64,000 nucleotides of DNA. Origin: Tubulanus polymorphus. Its lineage: Eukaryota > Nemertea > Palaeonemertea > Tubulaniformes > Tubulanidae. Position 1 is the stretch's first letter; every line of letters starts with the position of its first letter. Shown here one piece after another: positions 1 to 9,067 of this stretch. A program made the position numbers and the translations under genes. The stretch lies in assembly GCF_964204645.1 (NCBI RefSeq), contig NC_134028.1, positions 13,689,263 to 13,753,262 of the forward strand, in the 5' to 3' direction. The notes under the pieces are model-generated. The model saw nothing but the letters and a program-made list of their open reading frames with translations, was not told the DNA's origin and did not search any database.

Positions 1-572
1 TAGGTGCGCAAGTTGAAACGAGATCCCCAATAATTGGAAATTTAAATACATCATTTGATACACAGAAACAATTCAAAGTATTATTTGAAGATTCAATTCA
101 TAATGATAAAAATAGATCGATTCCGGAAAACATTGTAAGATATCAAAATTATTTAGATAAATCTCATGTAAGACTAAATTATTGCATAGGCCCTAATCTA
201 TTAACTATTTCTAATGATTTAGTATTAAAGATGGGAAACATAATTGGTTATAATAATCTAATTAAAACTGCAACAATAAATAATTCATTTGGATTGAATG
301 ATATAAATAATAAGATAATTTCTGCTCCAAAATTAATGGAAGGTGAAAAAAATAAAAAACATATTCAATCAACAGAAACTAAAACTAATAATATTAAATT
401 AAATAATGATTCTAAAATAAAAGATTACAATACATCAGAAAATATTAGAACTGATAAAATTCAACATGAAATAATTAAACTAAATGATGATAATAAATCC
501 CATGAAAATACTAAATTAGCTTTAACTTGTATAGGAATTGTAATCGGAGGAAAATTATATTTTAAATTTTAA
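1..572 (+). CDS. Conserved Polinton virion-type protein, C-terminal part (copy A)
   Basis: An open frame enters from the window start (codons from base 3) and runs to TAA at 570-572, about 190 residues; an internal ATG at 231 is not the true start because the frame is open and conserved upstream of it. The same protein lies at 51476-52806 (minus, copy C) and as a fragment at 34048-34290 (copy B). The visible part has a polar, Asn/Lys-rich middle and a short hydrophobic C-terminus (LALTCIGIVIGG) that could be a membrane anchor. The family recurs beside capsid genes in Polintons, so a virion role is inferred; no catalytic motif is visible. The next gene starts 16 bases downstream. Confidence 0.7.
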   Translation, partial: GAQVETRSPIIGNLNTSFDTQKQFKVLFEDSIHNDKNRSIPENIVRYQNYLDKSHVRLNYCIGPNLLTISNDLVLKMGNIIGYNNLIKTATINNSFGLNDINNKIISAPKLMEGEKNKKHIQSTETKTNNIKLNNDSKIKDYNTSENIRTDKIQHEIIKLNDDNKSHENTKLALTCIGIVIGGKLYFKF

Positions 573-588
573 TTTTTTTATTATATAA
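573..588 (+). promoter_or_regulatory. T-run/TAAATG start-site promoter
   Basis: T7 at 573-579, a 9-nt spacer ATTATATAA, then ATG at 589. Same layout as upstream of 2063 and 5372 and of several minus-strand genes in copy C. Confidence 0.55.
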
Positions 589-2022
589 ATGGATGTAGAA
601 GGTGGAGAAGATATTAGAATGGATCCTTTTGATGAACCTGGTATAAGTGATGAACAACCACCTGATTTTGATGAAACAAGTTTTAATGATGGTAATGAGC
701 ACGGATATAATAATAATTTAAATATGCCTGATTATATTAAAAATGCAGAATCACAATTAAATCCTGAAAATTTAGACCCAGGTTTAGTAAAAGAAGATTT
801 AGATAATTTAAACAAAATACCTAAATTAGAAGATTTAATTGAAAAATCTAAACTTAACATAAATGATGAAGACGTTGGACTTTTAGCATATCAATTAAAA
901 TTTTTAGATAATGGTAAATGTTATTATCGTTTGAAAGGTGATTATTATATTGATATCACTTCCAAAAATAATAAAAAAATATTAGCGGAATCAACTTTGA
1001 AAAGTTTAAAACCAGATAAAATTAAAAGAATAAGTAATAGTTATGAAATAACTGATGTTACACAAAAAGAAATAGATGATAATATAGACGTATTTAAACA
1101 AAGAATTAATGAATTATTTGAAATAATCAAATAGAAATCAGAAACAGAAACAACTTCTGAACAGAATATAACTTCCAAAACTAGTAAACTTAAATCAAAT
1201 AAAGTTTCAATTGAAAAACTTTTACCGAATGGATTAATTGATGCAACAGATCAACAATTAGAAGATTTAAATATATTTTCTGATGAAGCAATTAGAGAAA
1301 TTATTAGTATAAGAAATGAAGCTGATAAAATTGCACATAATAAAAGTATAAGAGATCAAAAAATTATGTATTTGGAAAAAGAATTAACTAATGCAAATAA
1401 AGAAATAGAACAACTAAAGTCTGATTTAGATCATCAAGTAATTGATGAAATAGAATATAGGCAAAAAGAATTACGTTTAGAAAAAGAAATTAATAATTTA
1501 AAAGATAATTTAGAAGTACAAGAAGAAGAAATTAAATTATTATTAAAATCATATGATTATAATATTAATAGATTAAAAGTTATTTTTAAAGATTTGTTGA
1601 TTAAACCAAATTCTGAAATATCATTAAAAGATAGAATAAAGTTATTATTTAAATTAGAAGGAATAACAATTCTTTCAATTCTAACAGCTGTAACTATGTT
1701 ATTTACAACAATTGGTTTAGCAATATCAAATGCTTTAAAATCTACTCCTACTCCCAATAAACCAGATAAACCCCCAGATAATAATTCTATACAAGATAAA
1801 GTTAAGGATGGTTTAAAGAAATTAGCAAAATATTTATGGGAACTATCTAAAAAATCTGCTGCAGCATTGCCAGGAGTTATTGCATCAATTGTTGGTTTTA
1901 TATTGAAATCTGCAGGAAACATTATTAACTTTGCTGCTGAACATATTATTTTATTTTTAATTACAGTTGTAAGTGCTATTATTTTTGGTTTAGTAAATAT
2001 GATATCAAAAAATATCAAGTAA
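589..2022 (+). pseudogene. Acidic, coiled-coil and membrane protein with one in-frame TAG (copy A)
   Basis: Starts at ATG 589, directly after the T-run/TATATAA signal. A TAG at 1132-1134 interrupts one continuous reading frame that otherwise runs to TAA at 2020-2022 (477 residues if read through). Order: acidic N-terminus (about 1-50), a Lys-rich globular part (about 60-180), heptad-like Glu/Lys coiled coil (about 255-330), a hydrophobic segment (GITILSILTAVTMLFTTIGL), a Pro-rich linker, then a Gly/Ala-rich hydrophobic tail (ALPGVIASIVGFIL and a final membrane span). Homologues: 30851-32768 and 49796-51524. The tail resembles a membrane-interacting virion protein, but that is inference. A homing ATG at 1366 could make the C-terminal 218 residues alone. 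Confidence 0.7.
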
Positions 2023-2040
2023 ACATGATCAAAAATAAAT

Positions 2041-2062
2041 AATTAATTTTTTTGTTATATAA
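2041..2062 (+). promoter_or_regulatory. T-run/TAAATG promoter of the capsid gene
   Basis: TTTTTTTGTTATATAAATG, with T7 at 2047-2053 and a 9-nt spacer to ATG 2063. Identical over 19 bases to the block before the gene at 5372. Confidence 0.6.
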
Positions 2063-3208
2063 ATGAGTGGGAGTTATATCAATCCTTCTAGGAATCATAG
2101 AATATCTAATGCTATTAAAGCAGAAAGATCACATCATATAATTACTCATAACCCTTCAAATATTAATCCCGATGAAACTTTATATGTTAGAATTCCTAGA
2201 TTAACACAAAATACTTTTTATGTTCCAAATAGTATTTATTTATCAGCCGATATAAAAGTAACGGGCCATGATAACAATTATGTTGTTGATAATGTTGGGA
2301 GATATTTGATTAAAAAATTAACTATAAAGATTGGTCCAGAAACAGTTTTCTCATTAGATGATTATAATTTATTTATGCATTATAAAGATTTATGGTTAAC
2401 TAAAGAAAATAGAAATAATATGATATTTCAAGGAATCCAATCAGAAAACCATAATAAATTAAGATCAGGAGCTAATGACGCAATAGTAACTCGTGCCACA
2501 GATAATTTGATTAAAAAGATTTATGGAAGCAAATGTAAAATTCCATTAGACTTTGAATTGATAAATAATAATGCACCTTTATATAAATACGCAATTCAAG
2601 AAGATATTATATTTGAGATAACATTTGCTCCTGTAAATGAAATTGTATTATCTAGCGTTGTTAAAGATATGGGTTATAAATTATCGAATATATGTTTAGA
2701 ATATAACACAGTAACTAATGAAAATATTGCTAGCACAATTCAAACTCAATGCAATCAAGGATTTTCATTATTATATGATTATATTGATAAATTTAAAACT
2801 GTAACTATTAATGCAAATGATGAAATAATTAATGAGAATATTAACTTCCCAAGAAGATCTATTAAAGGTATATTAATATTTTTTACCATTGCAACATATA
2901 CTAATGGTGCAATAAATGTTGATAATTATTATAATCCTGAAATAACAAAAGTAGAAATAACTATCGAAGGAATAGCAAATAAAATATTTTGTCAAGGAAT
3001 GAGAATGATAGATCAATGGCCAGAAATTAGAAAACATTTTATGAATGAAAAAGTAAAATCATCTGAAAATTGTAATACTAATCAAATTGATTATTATACC
3101 GGTAATAAATATGCATTATGGTTAGATTTTAGAACAACAGAGGATAATTCATTACATGGTTCTGGGAAAAATTACAAAACACTAAAGATGGAATACAATT
3201 ATTCATGA
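2063..3208 (+). CDS. MCP: Polinton major capsid protein (hexon-like double jelly-roll family), copy A
   Basis: The product would form the capsid shell of the virus-like particle. The 381-residue frame has the family's early block with VDNVGRYLIKKLTIKIG (about 74-90), typical of Polinton/adintovirus hexons, followed by long beta-rich stretches; this is family recognition by eye, not a search. Copies at 29608-30850 (B) and 48519-49775 (C) agree. The last 15 residues differ from the others because an A-run at 3167-3171 is one base shorter than in copy C; the conserved tail frame continues to TAG at 3307-3309, including a segment also visible in B and C. So this copy carries a late frameshift though the first about 365 residues are intact. 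Confidence 0.85.
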   Translation: MSGSYINPSRNHRISNAIKAERSHHIITHNPSNINPDETLYVRIPRLTQNTFYVPNSIYLSADIKVTGHDNNYVVDNVGRYLIKKLTIKIGPETVFSLDDYNLFMHYKDLWLTKENRNNMIFQGIQSENHNKLRSGANDAIVTRATDNLIKKIYGSKCKIPLDFELINNNAPLYKYAIQEDIIFEITFAPVNEIVLSSVVKDMGYKLSNICLEYNTVTNENIASTIQTQCNQGFSLLYDYIDKFKTVTINANDEIINENINFPRRSIKGILIFFTIATYTNGAINVDNYYNPEITKVEITIEGIANKIFCQGMRMIDQWPEIRKHFMNEKVKSSENCNTNQIDYYTGNKYALWLDFRTTEDNSLHGSGKNYKTLKMEYNYS

Positions 3209-3339
3209 AAAAGAAAAAAGGAAGCCTAAATTTCAAAATGCACATTTATATTATATCTGACGCGCAATTAAATATTGTAAATTCACAGTTAGATAGTATT
3301 CAATATTAGAAATATAAAGTTAAAATTAACGATATATAA

Positions 3340-4467
3340 ATGGGAGGTAAAAAAACTCTTAATACTAAAGAACAATATATAAGAAATTTATATTACAACC
3401 CTGAGAGTTCGGTTGCTTATTCTTCTACCAAAAATATATGGCGTCAAGTAAAACAAGATAAATTAGATAAGATAATCCCACAAAATTTAGTTAAAAATAA
3501 AGATATAAATGAATTTATGTTAGAACAACCAACATACACAACACATAAAAAAATTGTTAGAAAATATAAAACTCGTAAAACTATGGTAAGTTATGTAGAT
3601 CAACAGTGGCAAGGAGATTTAATTGATATGAAAAATGTTAAGAAAGGCAATGATGATTATTGGTGGTTATTGAATATAATTGATATTTTTAGTCATTATG
3701 TATGGAGCTTCCCACTTTATAGAAAAGATGCTGTACAAACATCAAATGTTTTAAGAAAATTTCTTTCGGATGATAAACTAAAACCAGAAAAAATACAATT
3801 TGATGATGGAAAAGAATTTGATAATTCACTTGTTCATGAACTCTTAGATAATCATAATATTAAATATTTTTCAACAAAATCGGATAAAAAAGCAGCAGTT
3901 GTTGAACGATTTAATAGAACATTAAGAACAAGAATGTGGAAATATTTTACAGCCAATAATACTTTTAAATGGATTGATGTTTTGCCAAAATTGATAGAAG
4001 GATATAATAATTCTTATCATTCTTCTATTGGAATGAAACCTATTGATGCTAGAAAACCTGAAAATGCTGAAATTGTTTGGAATAATTTATATGGAGCATT
4101 TCTTGTAGATGATTTTGGTGAACCTAAATTTAAAGTTGGTCAAAATGTTAGAATTTCTAAGTATAAAAAGATATTTGATAAAGGATACGATCGAAATTTT
4201 ACCAGAGAAATATATAAAATAAAAAAAGTAATAACAACAAAACCATATGTCTATAAATTAGAAGATTTAGATGGTGAAGAAGTTGATGGCTACTTTTACG
4301 AAGAAGAATTAAGTTTAACTACTGAAAATCTAGAACAAGAGTATAAGATTGAAAAAGTATTAAAAACAAAAACTACTAAAAGAAAAAAATATTCTTTAGT
4401 AAAATGGGTTGGATGGCCAGATAAATTCAATGAATGGATATTATCAAGTAAAATTAAAAATATATAA
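3340..4467 (+). CDS. INT: Polinton DDE integrase with C-terminal chromodomain, copy A
   Basis: Retroviral-type integrase that would insert the linear element into host DNA. 375 residues, intact. The N-terminal helical region holds the family's EQYIRNLYYNPES-like block (11-24); the RNase H-fold core has QGDLIDM (D93), IQFDDGKEF (D155/156) and VVERFNR (E189), a DDE triad with retroviral-like spacing. A basic linker follows, then a chromodomain at about 324-375 (EYKIEKVL ... KWVGWPDKFNEWI), which in other integrases binds histone tails and biases target choice. TATATAA abuts the ATG but there is no T-run. Its TAA is immediately followed by the ATPase ATG, so the two are probably co-expressed. 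Confidence 0.93.
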   Translation: MGGKKTLNTKEQYIRNLYYNPESSVAYSSTKNIWRQVKQDKLDKIIPQNLVKNKDINEFMLEQPTYTTHKKIVRKYKTRKTMVSYVDQQWQGDLIDMKNVKKGNDDYWWLLNIIDIFSHYVWSFPLYRKDAVQTSNVLRKFLSDDKLKPEKIQFDDGKEFDNSLVHELLDNHNIKYFSTKSDKKAAVVERFNRTLRTRMWKYFTANNTFKWIDVLPKLIEGYNNSYHSSIGMKPIDARKPENAEIVWNNLYGAFLVDDFGEPKFKVGQNVRISKYKKIFDKGYDRNFTREIYKIKKVITTKPYVYKLEDLDGEEVDGYFYEEELSLTTENLEQEYKIEKVLKTKTTKRKKYSLVKWVGWPDKFNEWILSSKIKNI

Positions 4468-5067
4468 ATGAATAAGGAATTATTTATATTTGAGCCTCAT
4501 AATATGTTAATTTCTGGCGTAACAAATTGTGGAAAAACTTATTTTATATTAAATTTATTAGAAACTGTTTATGAAAACTATTTTGATAATATAGTATTAT
4601 TTTGCCCAACCTATGAATTTAATCAAACTTATAATAGAAATATTACTAGAAATAATAAATTTATTATATTAGATCCTAAAACAGTAAAAGATAATTGTAT
4701 AAAAATAGCAATTGATATTTATAAGGGATCAAATACATTATTCATTATAGATGATTGTGCTAATCTACATGATTCAAAAGTTAGAGAAAGTGAGTTATGT
4801 TATTTAGCTTTTTCTGGCAGACATTTTGGGATAACAACTTGGGTTTTAAATCAAAAATATAATTCAATTGTTAAAGATTTTAGGGAGAATATAAGATTTC
4901 TAGTTTTATTCTACAATAAAGATAGAAAATCGATGAAAAATGCACTTGAGAAAAATGATATTATTCCACATGATTTACATAATGAATATATGGATAAGTT
5001 GAAAAATATTAAAAGATCAAAATTACTATTTAGATTACAACACCCATTTACATATGAATTTATTTAA
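4468..5067 (+). CDS. ATPase: DNA-packaging ATPase, FtsK/HerA (A32-like), copy A
   Basis: Motor that would pump the genome into capsids. 199 residues, intact. Walker A GVTNCGKT at 17-24, Walker B TLFIIDDC with Asp95/96, and downstream the conserved FSGRHFGITTWVLNQKYNS block of the A32-like family (sensor region). The start is fixed by the ATG immediately after the integrase stop, in the sequence TATATAAATG. Homologues at 27222-27835 and 46591-47206 are broken by stops and frameshifts, so this is the only potentially functional copy here. A repeat array follows within 20 bases of the stop. Confidence 0.92.
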   Translation: MNKELFIFEPHNMLISGVTNCGKTYFILNLLETVYENYFDNIVLFCPTYEFNQTYNRNITRNNKFIILDPKTVKDNCIKIAIDIYKGSNTLFIIDDCANLHDSKVRESELCYLAFSGRHFGITTWVLNQKYNSIVKDFRENIRFLVLFYNKDRKSMKNALEKNDIIPHDLHNEYMDKLKNIKRSKLLFRLQHPFTYEFI

Positions 5068-5086
5068 ATTCAACTGGCTTATTAAT

Positions 5087-5341
5087 CTAGTTGAATTCTA
5101 GTTACGTTCTAGTTGAATTCTAGTTATTGGTAGTTGGAACAAAAATCAACTAGATTTAACAATATTTTAACTAGCTTGTTAATCTAGTTTAATTCTAGTT
5201 ACATTCTAGTTGAATTCTAGTTGTTAGTAGTTGGAACAAAAATCAACTAGATTTAACAAGAAATAAACAAAAACAACAGTATTTCAACTAGCTTGTTAAT
5301 CTAGTTGAATTCTAGTTACATTCTAGTTGAATTCTAGTTGC
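5087..5341. repeat. CTAGTT-rich tandem array after the ATPase gene
   Basis: Three units beginning at 5087, 5184 and 5301 (periods 97 and 117; the second unit has about 20 extra bases). Each has nested copies of TTGAATTCTAGTT and a complementary CAACTAGATT stretch, so single strands can fold back. It fills the whole gap between the ATPase and the next gene. Copies B and C lack this array but have hairpins at the equivalent place. Confidence 0.8.
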
Positions 5342-5350
5342 AACAACACA

Positions 5351-5371
5351 ATTAATTTTTTTGTTATATAA
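5351..5371 (+). promoter_or_regulatory. T-run/TAAATG promoter
   Basis: T7 at 5356-5362, spacer GTTATATAA, ATG 5372; the 19-base core is identical to the capsid gene's start block at 2047-2065. Confidence 0.55.
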
Positions 5372-5959
5372 ATGGGAGGTGAAAAGAAAATAAAATCTAA
5401 AAATGGTGATGTTCCAATTGAAAAAACTTTAGATGATTTAGGAATAACAGAAAACAAATTAATTCCAGATGATGGTGCTTTAAATAATGTTACAACAAAT
5501 AATAATTATGAATATTATCTTTATTGTAAACATCAATTAGAAATATTAATAGCATCTGGAAAATGTAAAAATTTTGTCGGTAAAAATTTAACTTATAATG
5601 AATTAGATACAATGAAATCAGATGAAATTATTAGATTATTTAAGATTTATGAAGCCGCGAGAACAGCTAGAATTAATGACGCGATATCAGAAAATGTAGT
5701 AAAAGGTTATAGTAAATTATGTAATTATATACGTCCAATTGAAGATGAAAATAGATTATATTCCGATTTAAAAAATGACTATTTAGTTATGACTGAATTA
5801 AATAAATGGATTGGATATTTATCATTTCAATTAGGCGGATTTATGACATTATTATCAACTGGGGTTATAACATTTTCAAATATTGAAAGTAAAAATATTT
5901 CTATAATAAATGAGCGAGGTGAAAGAAGTGAAGGAATTTACTGTGAAGAAAAAACCTAG
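5372..5959 (+). CDS. Conserved Polinton protein with C-terminal hydrophobic segment (copy A)
   Basis: 195 residues. N-terminal motif EKTLDDLGITENKLIPDD, a central conserved block (YYLYCKHQLEILIASGKC, then YSKLCNYI and DLKNDYLVMTEL), then a hydrophobic stretch LGGFMTLLSTGVITFSNI that may span a membrane. Homologues: 25203-25791 and 44515-45125, always immediately upstream of the next small membrane gene. In the other copies the frame ends at a four-base-type overlap with the next ATG; here it has slipped and runs on to 5959, so the last about 16 residues are probably not original. Function unknown; a small virion or assembly protein is a guess. Confidence 0.75.
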   Translation: MGGEKKIKSKNGDVPIEKTLDDLGITENKLIPDDGALNNVTTNNNYEYYLYCKHQLEILIASGKCKNFVGKNLTYNELDTMKSDEIIRLFKIYEAARTARINDAISENVVKGYSKLCNYIRPIEDENRLYSDLKNDYLVMTELNKWIGYLSFQLGGFMTLLSTGVITFSNIESKNISIINERGERSEGIYCEEKT

Positions 5960-6278
5960 ATCACAGAAACAAATTGAATGGTCTCGGCAATTAGGAATTA
6001 AATCACAAGAATATAAAAAAGCTGTAAAAGAAAAAATAAGTAATAAAAATGTTAATAAAAATAGTGAAAATATTGTTATTTCTACTCCTTCTGATAATAG
6101 AATATTTGATAAATATTTATATTTTACAGTTGGATTTGTAATTGTATTCATTTTGATTGGGTGTAATTGGTATAAGAAATCAAATAAAATTCATGATATT
6201 AATAATTCTGAAACAACTGCTATTAAAAATGAAAATAGTTCTGAAATTCCAAAATTGATAATAAAAAAAATGGATTAA
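5910..6278 (+). CDS. Small basic single-span membrane protein (copy A)
   Basis: 122 residues. Basic N-terminus with KKPRSQKQIEWSRQLG (about 13-28), then one clear membrane span (YFTVGFVIVFILIGC, about 73-87) and a polar tail. Overlaps the upstream gene at ATGAG, which implies translational coupling or a shared transcript. Homologues at 25784-26080 (intact) and 45118-45488 (frameshifted). The basic motif is unusually well conserved between copies and may bind nucleic acid or capsid; unknown function. Confidence 0.7.
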   Translation: MSEVKEVKEFTVKKKPRSQKQIEWSRQLGIKSQEYKKAVKEKISNKNVNKNSENIVISTPSDNRIFDKYLYFTVGFVIVFILIGCNWYKKSNKIHDINNSETTAIKNENSSEIPKLIIKKMD

Positions 6279-6309
6279 TATTTTAGAAAAAAGCAAAAAA
6301 AATAATTTT

Positions 6310-6430
6310 TTTTTAATTAATTGAATATCTCACTACTTTTGTCTATCACTGTGTGGGTGCTGTTTATGGCACCATCTATGCGGAGCAATTAAATTGTCCA
6401 GATAAGTCATTTCGGATTCTAGATATTCAT
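6310..6430 (-). promoter_or_regulatory. Conserved noncoding element with CCGAAATGACTTATC core
   Basis: Read on the minus strand it contains CCGAAATGACTTATC followed by GGACAATTTAATTGCTCC and a downstream TAGACAA ... GAGATATT. The same order appears at 24880-24950 and 44200-44265 on the plus strand, and in part at 6880-6930 minus. It is always intergenic in the intact arrangement and lies upstream of the first membrane-protein gene in B and C. Confidence 0.6.
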
Positions 6431-6451
6431 TATTTTTATTATTTTATTTTT

Positions 6452-6779
6452 TTAAATTTTATCAACAATTTCTAAATCATGATGTCCATCTTCATTTTTT
6501 CCATGATATATTATTTTAAATCCTTCTAAATCTTTTAATTCCTCTGTACTCAATGAAACCCATTTATCAGGTAAAAATACTTTAAAATCTCGCGATGTAC
6601 TAACATTACAGTAGCTTTAAATAGCTGATACTTTCTGTCCATATTTAGTTTTTATCTTTTCTAATTTCAATATTTTATGTTCAATTTCTTTTCATCAACT
6701 AACTTTTTTATTTCAAATTGTTTTTTGCTGGTTTTATTCTGTTATTTATTGTTGCTAAGAATGCTTTTCTATCTCCCAT
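6452..6779 (-). pseudogene. Degraded copy of the small conserved protein found beside polymerase
   Basis: The minus-strand end encodes LPDKWVSLSTEELKDLEG followed by YHGKNEDGHHD, matching the C-terminal half of the 117-residue protein at 55066-55419 (LPDRFHRLSSEDLEEL, YKGKNEKGHH). ATG at 6779, TAA at 6452; frameshifts in the first half. It is more divergent than the B and C versions, so it comes from a different Polinton lineage. Confidence 0.6.
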
Positions 6780-6883
6780 TTATTAGGAAAAGAAATTACT
6801 TGTGGTGAAGAGTGGGGATTACTTCCCCTTGTATATAACAAACACGCTATTAACCGTTCTCACCCAAGCTTCACAGCATCTAT
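6778..6883. repeat. Duplicated promoter-like cassette, copy 1
   Basis: About 106 bp, over 90 percent identical by eye to 7135-7240. Each copy abuts the start of a minus-strand coding remnant (6779 and 7136). On the minus strand each has a TATATAC box about 45 bases before the coding start. Weaker traces recur at 7283-7335. Confidence 0.7.
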
Positions 6884-6914
6884 TAGGAGCAGTAATTATA
6901 ACTGTCCAGATAAG

Positions 6915-7136
6915 TCATTTCGGTTCCTTGATATCAAATTCCTCAACGTATTGTTCATTATTTGGATCATTTTGGATCATCCATAATTCAATAAATTTCT
7001 TTGCCTTTGTTAACTGTTCTAAATATAACTGTAAATCTAGTTTATTAGATTTGATTTGATTTTCTTTCTTTTCTAAAGGCCGTAAATTTTTCCAACCCCA
7101 CATAAGTTTTTTATTGTATTCATCATTCCTTTCCAT
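6915..7136 (-). pseudogene. HNH nuclease C-terminal fragment
   Basis: 73 residues matching the ends of the HNH genes at 14046-14677 and 41910-42510: EYNKKLMWGWKNLRPLEKKEN (with the Asn of the HNH N position region), KLDLQLYLEQL and FIELW. The DHVLP part is missing because the repeat cassette at 7135-7240 replaces the upstream sequence. Its stop codon lies inside a CCGAAATGACTTATC element. Confidence 0.65.
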
Positions 7137-7240
7137 TTATAAGGAAAACAAATTACTTGTGGTGATGAGTGGGGATTACTTCCCCTGTATATAACAAACA
7201 CGCTATTAACCATTCTCACCCAAGCCTCACAGCATCTATT
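7135..7240. repeat. Duplicated promoter-like cassette, copy 2
   Basis: Second copy of the cassette at 6778-6883; its 3' edge on the minus strand is the coding start of the HNH fragment. Confidence 0.7.
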
Positions 7241-7484
7241 TATCCGGGTACAGTTGACACGCAATCACTGTACTACAGTAATAGCACACGCGTTAATAAC
7301 CGTTCTCAGTAGAGACTCACTGTATCAATCTATCCACGCGCAGCTGTTGTTACGCGGACTCACTGTATATGTGTGTCACAGAGCAATCGTCCGTTCTCAC
7401 TAGAGCCTTGCTGTGATGAGTGGTGTCTCGTCCTCTCGTCCTCTGGTATGAAAGCCTACTTTTCCAATTACTGATAGAACCAGT

Positions 7485-9067
7485 TTGCAACGAAACTTCT
7501 CCCGGCTGGTTTTCTCGAATATTCATGGTACCAAAGGCCACGGGGGTCAACGGACGGTGTTAGATCTGTCATCCCTCGATCAGCACCTAGACATTCCATG
7601 GTTCTGGATGACCAAACCCAAGGACGTTATTCAAGGGCTCCGTCCGGTTCAATGGGCGGCTTTGTTGGACCTGAAAGATGCTTACTTTCAGGTTCCAATG
7701 CAACTAAAATCTCGGCGATTTCTCAAGATAAAGTGGAAACCGCCAGTTCCAATTTAGGTCTCTTCCATTTGGCCTCAGTACGGCCCCGTGGGTTTTCACC
7801 AAGTTGGTCAAGTCAGTTCAGAAGGTTCTTCAGTCAAGGGGTGTTCGACTGTTCGTTTACCTCGACGACTGGTTAATAGTCGCGAACTCGGCTCAAGAAT
7901 GTCGGGAGGCAATGACCTCAGTCTTGGACTTAGTCCATCAGCTAGGGTTCCGCAGAAACAGGGAAAAATCTCAACAGTTCTTTTATCTCAGCATGGACTT
8001 CGATCTACGAATCGGCAAAGTCTTTCCGTCTATGGCTCGAGTAGCCAAACTTCAAGAAGCTGTAGCGGGAGTGTCCACAACCCCGAGAACAGCTCGTTAC
8101 TGGTCACGGCTTCTAGGTTTTATCAGCTCCATGGGTCTGGTGGTGCCCTTAGGCCGCCTCAGAAGCAGACGCTTGCAACAATATTGGAAGGTCTTCTGGT
8201 CTCGGTCGAAGGGCAACTGGGAGACCTTGATTCCCGTACCTCCAACCGATCTAAGTTCGGATCTTCATTGATGGGCGGCAACTACGAATCTTCGGCGCGG
8301 GGTGTCACTAGCCCCGTTAGAGGCTCCAGTTCGTGTATTCACGGATGCCAGTCACCAAGGATGGGGGCACATCTGGGGAACCGAGTCAATGCCGGAAGAT
8401 GGTCTCGCTACGAGGCCACCAACCACATAATCTTGGAAATGCTGGCCGTGTGGAAGGCCCTGAAGTTTTTTTCACAGGAGAGTGGATGGCCACCACATTT
8501 GGTTAGCCAGAGACAATTCAACAGTGAGTGCTTACCTTCAGAACCAAGGGGGCACTCACTCAGAAATCCTCACTGATCTGTCGGCCAAAATTCTTCTTTG
8601 GTGCCAGACAAAGGGCGTGTCCCTGACTGTGGCACATTTAGCAGGGAAAAAGAACGTGATGGCCGATGCTCTCTCGTCGAGGTCAGGCTATTGCGACAAA
8701 ATGGGTTCTCCACCAAGAAGTAGCCGATCGGGTTGGAGGCATGTTTGGCAATGCGCTGCTGGATCTGTTTGCCACCCGGTTCAATCGGAGGTGTCCTCTG
8801 TTTGTTTCCCCGTTTCCAGACGCGGAAGCGTGGGGGGTCGATGCCTTCTCTCTGGACTGGTCGGGGATGCATGCGTCAATTGCAACATAGTTCTGGTAGC
8901 ACAATGTTGGCCGGCACAGAAATGGTTCCTACCACTTATCATCCTACTGTGCGACAACCCCAGGATTCTTCCGAATTTCCCATCGCTTCTGTCTCAGGGG
9001 AACTTTCGGCATCATCCAAACAGCCAGTGGTTAACAGTCTGCTCGCCTTGCCATTGTCCAGCGATCC
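7485..9067 (+). pseudogene. DIRS reverse transcriptase / RNase H polyprotein
   Basis: RT blocks: RTVLDLSSLDQHL and LLDLKDAYFQVP (from 7485), FRSLPFGLSTAPWVF after a frameshift near 7740-7750, and the catalytic box VYLDDWLIV near 7850. RNase H follows a stop at 8269-8271: VRVFTDASHQGWG near 8330, LARDNSTVSAYL near 8500 and GKKNVMADALSSRSG near 8650. Downstream DLFATRFNRR and FVSPFPDAEAWGVDAFSLDW (8766-8865) are the usual DIRS region after RNase H. Several frame changes mean it is not translatable as one product. Confidence 0.85.

Noticed and set aside
1557-2018. 153-residue minus-strand frame opposite the coiled-coil gene
   Set aside because: Antisense shadow of the conserved membrane tail; the plus-strand frame is the one conserved in the other copies. 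The same applies to 49701-50093 and 47754-48071.
3160-3180. Programmed -1 frameshift at GGGAAAA in the capsid gene
   Set aside because: The heptamer is not in the right phase for -1 slippage, and the other copies have a longer A-run that reads in one frame.
5087-5341. CRISPR array
   Set aside because: Units are adjacent with no unique spacers, are of unequal length and lie in eukaryotic transposon DNA.
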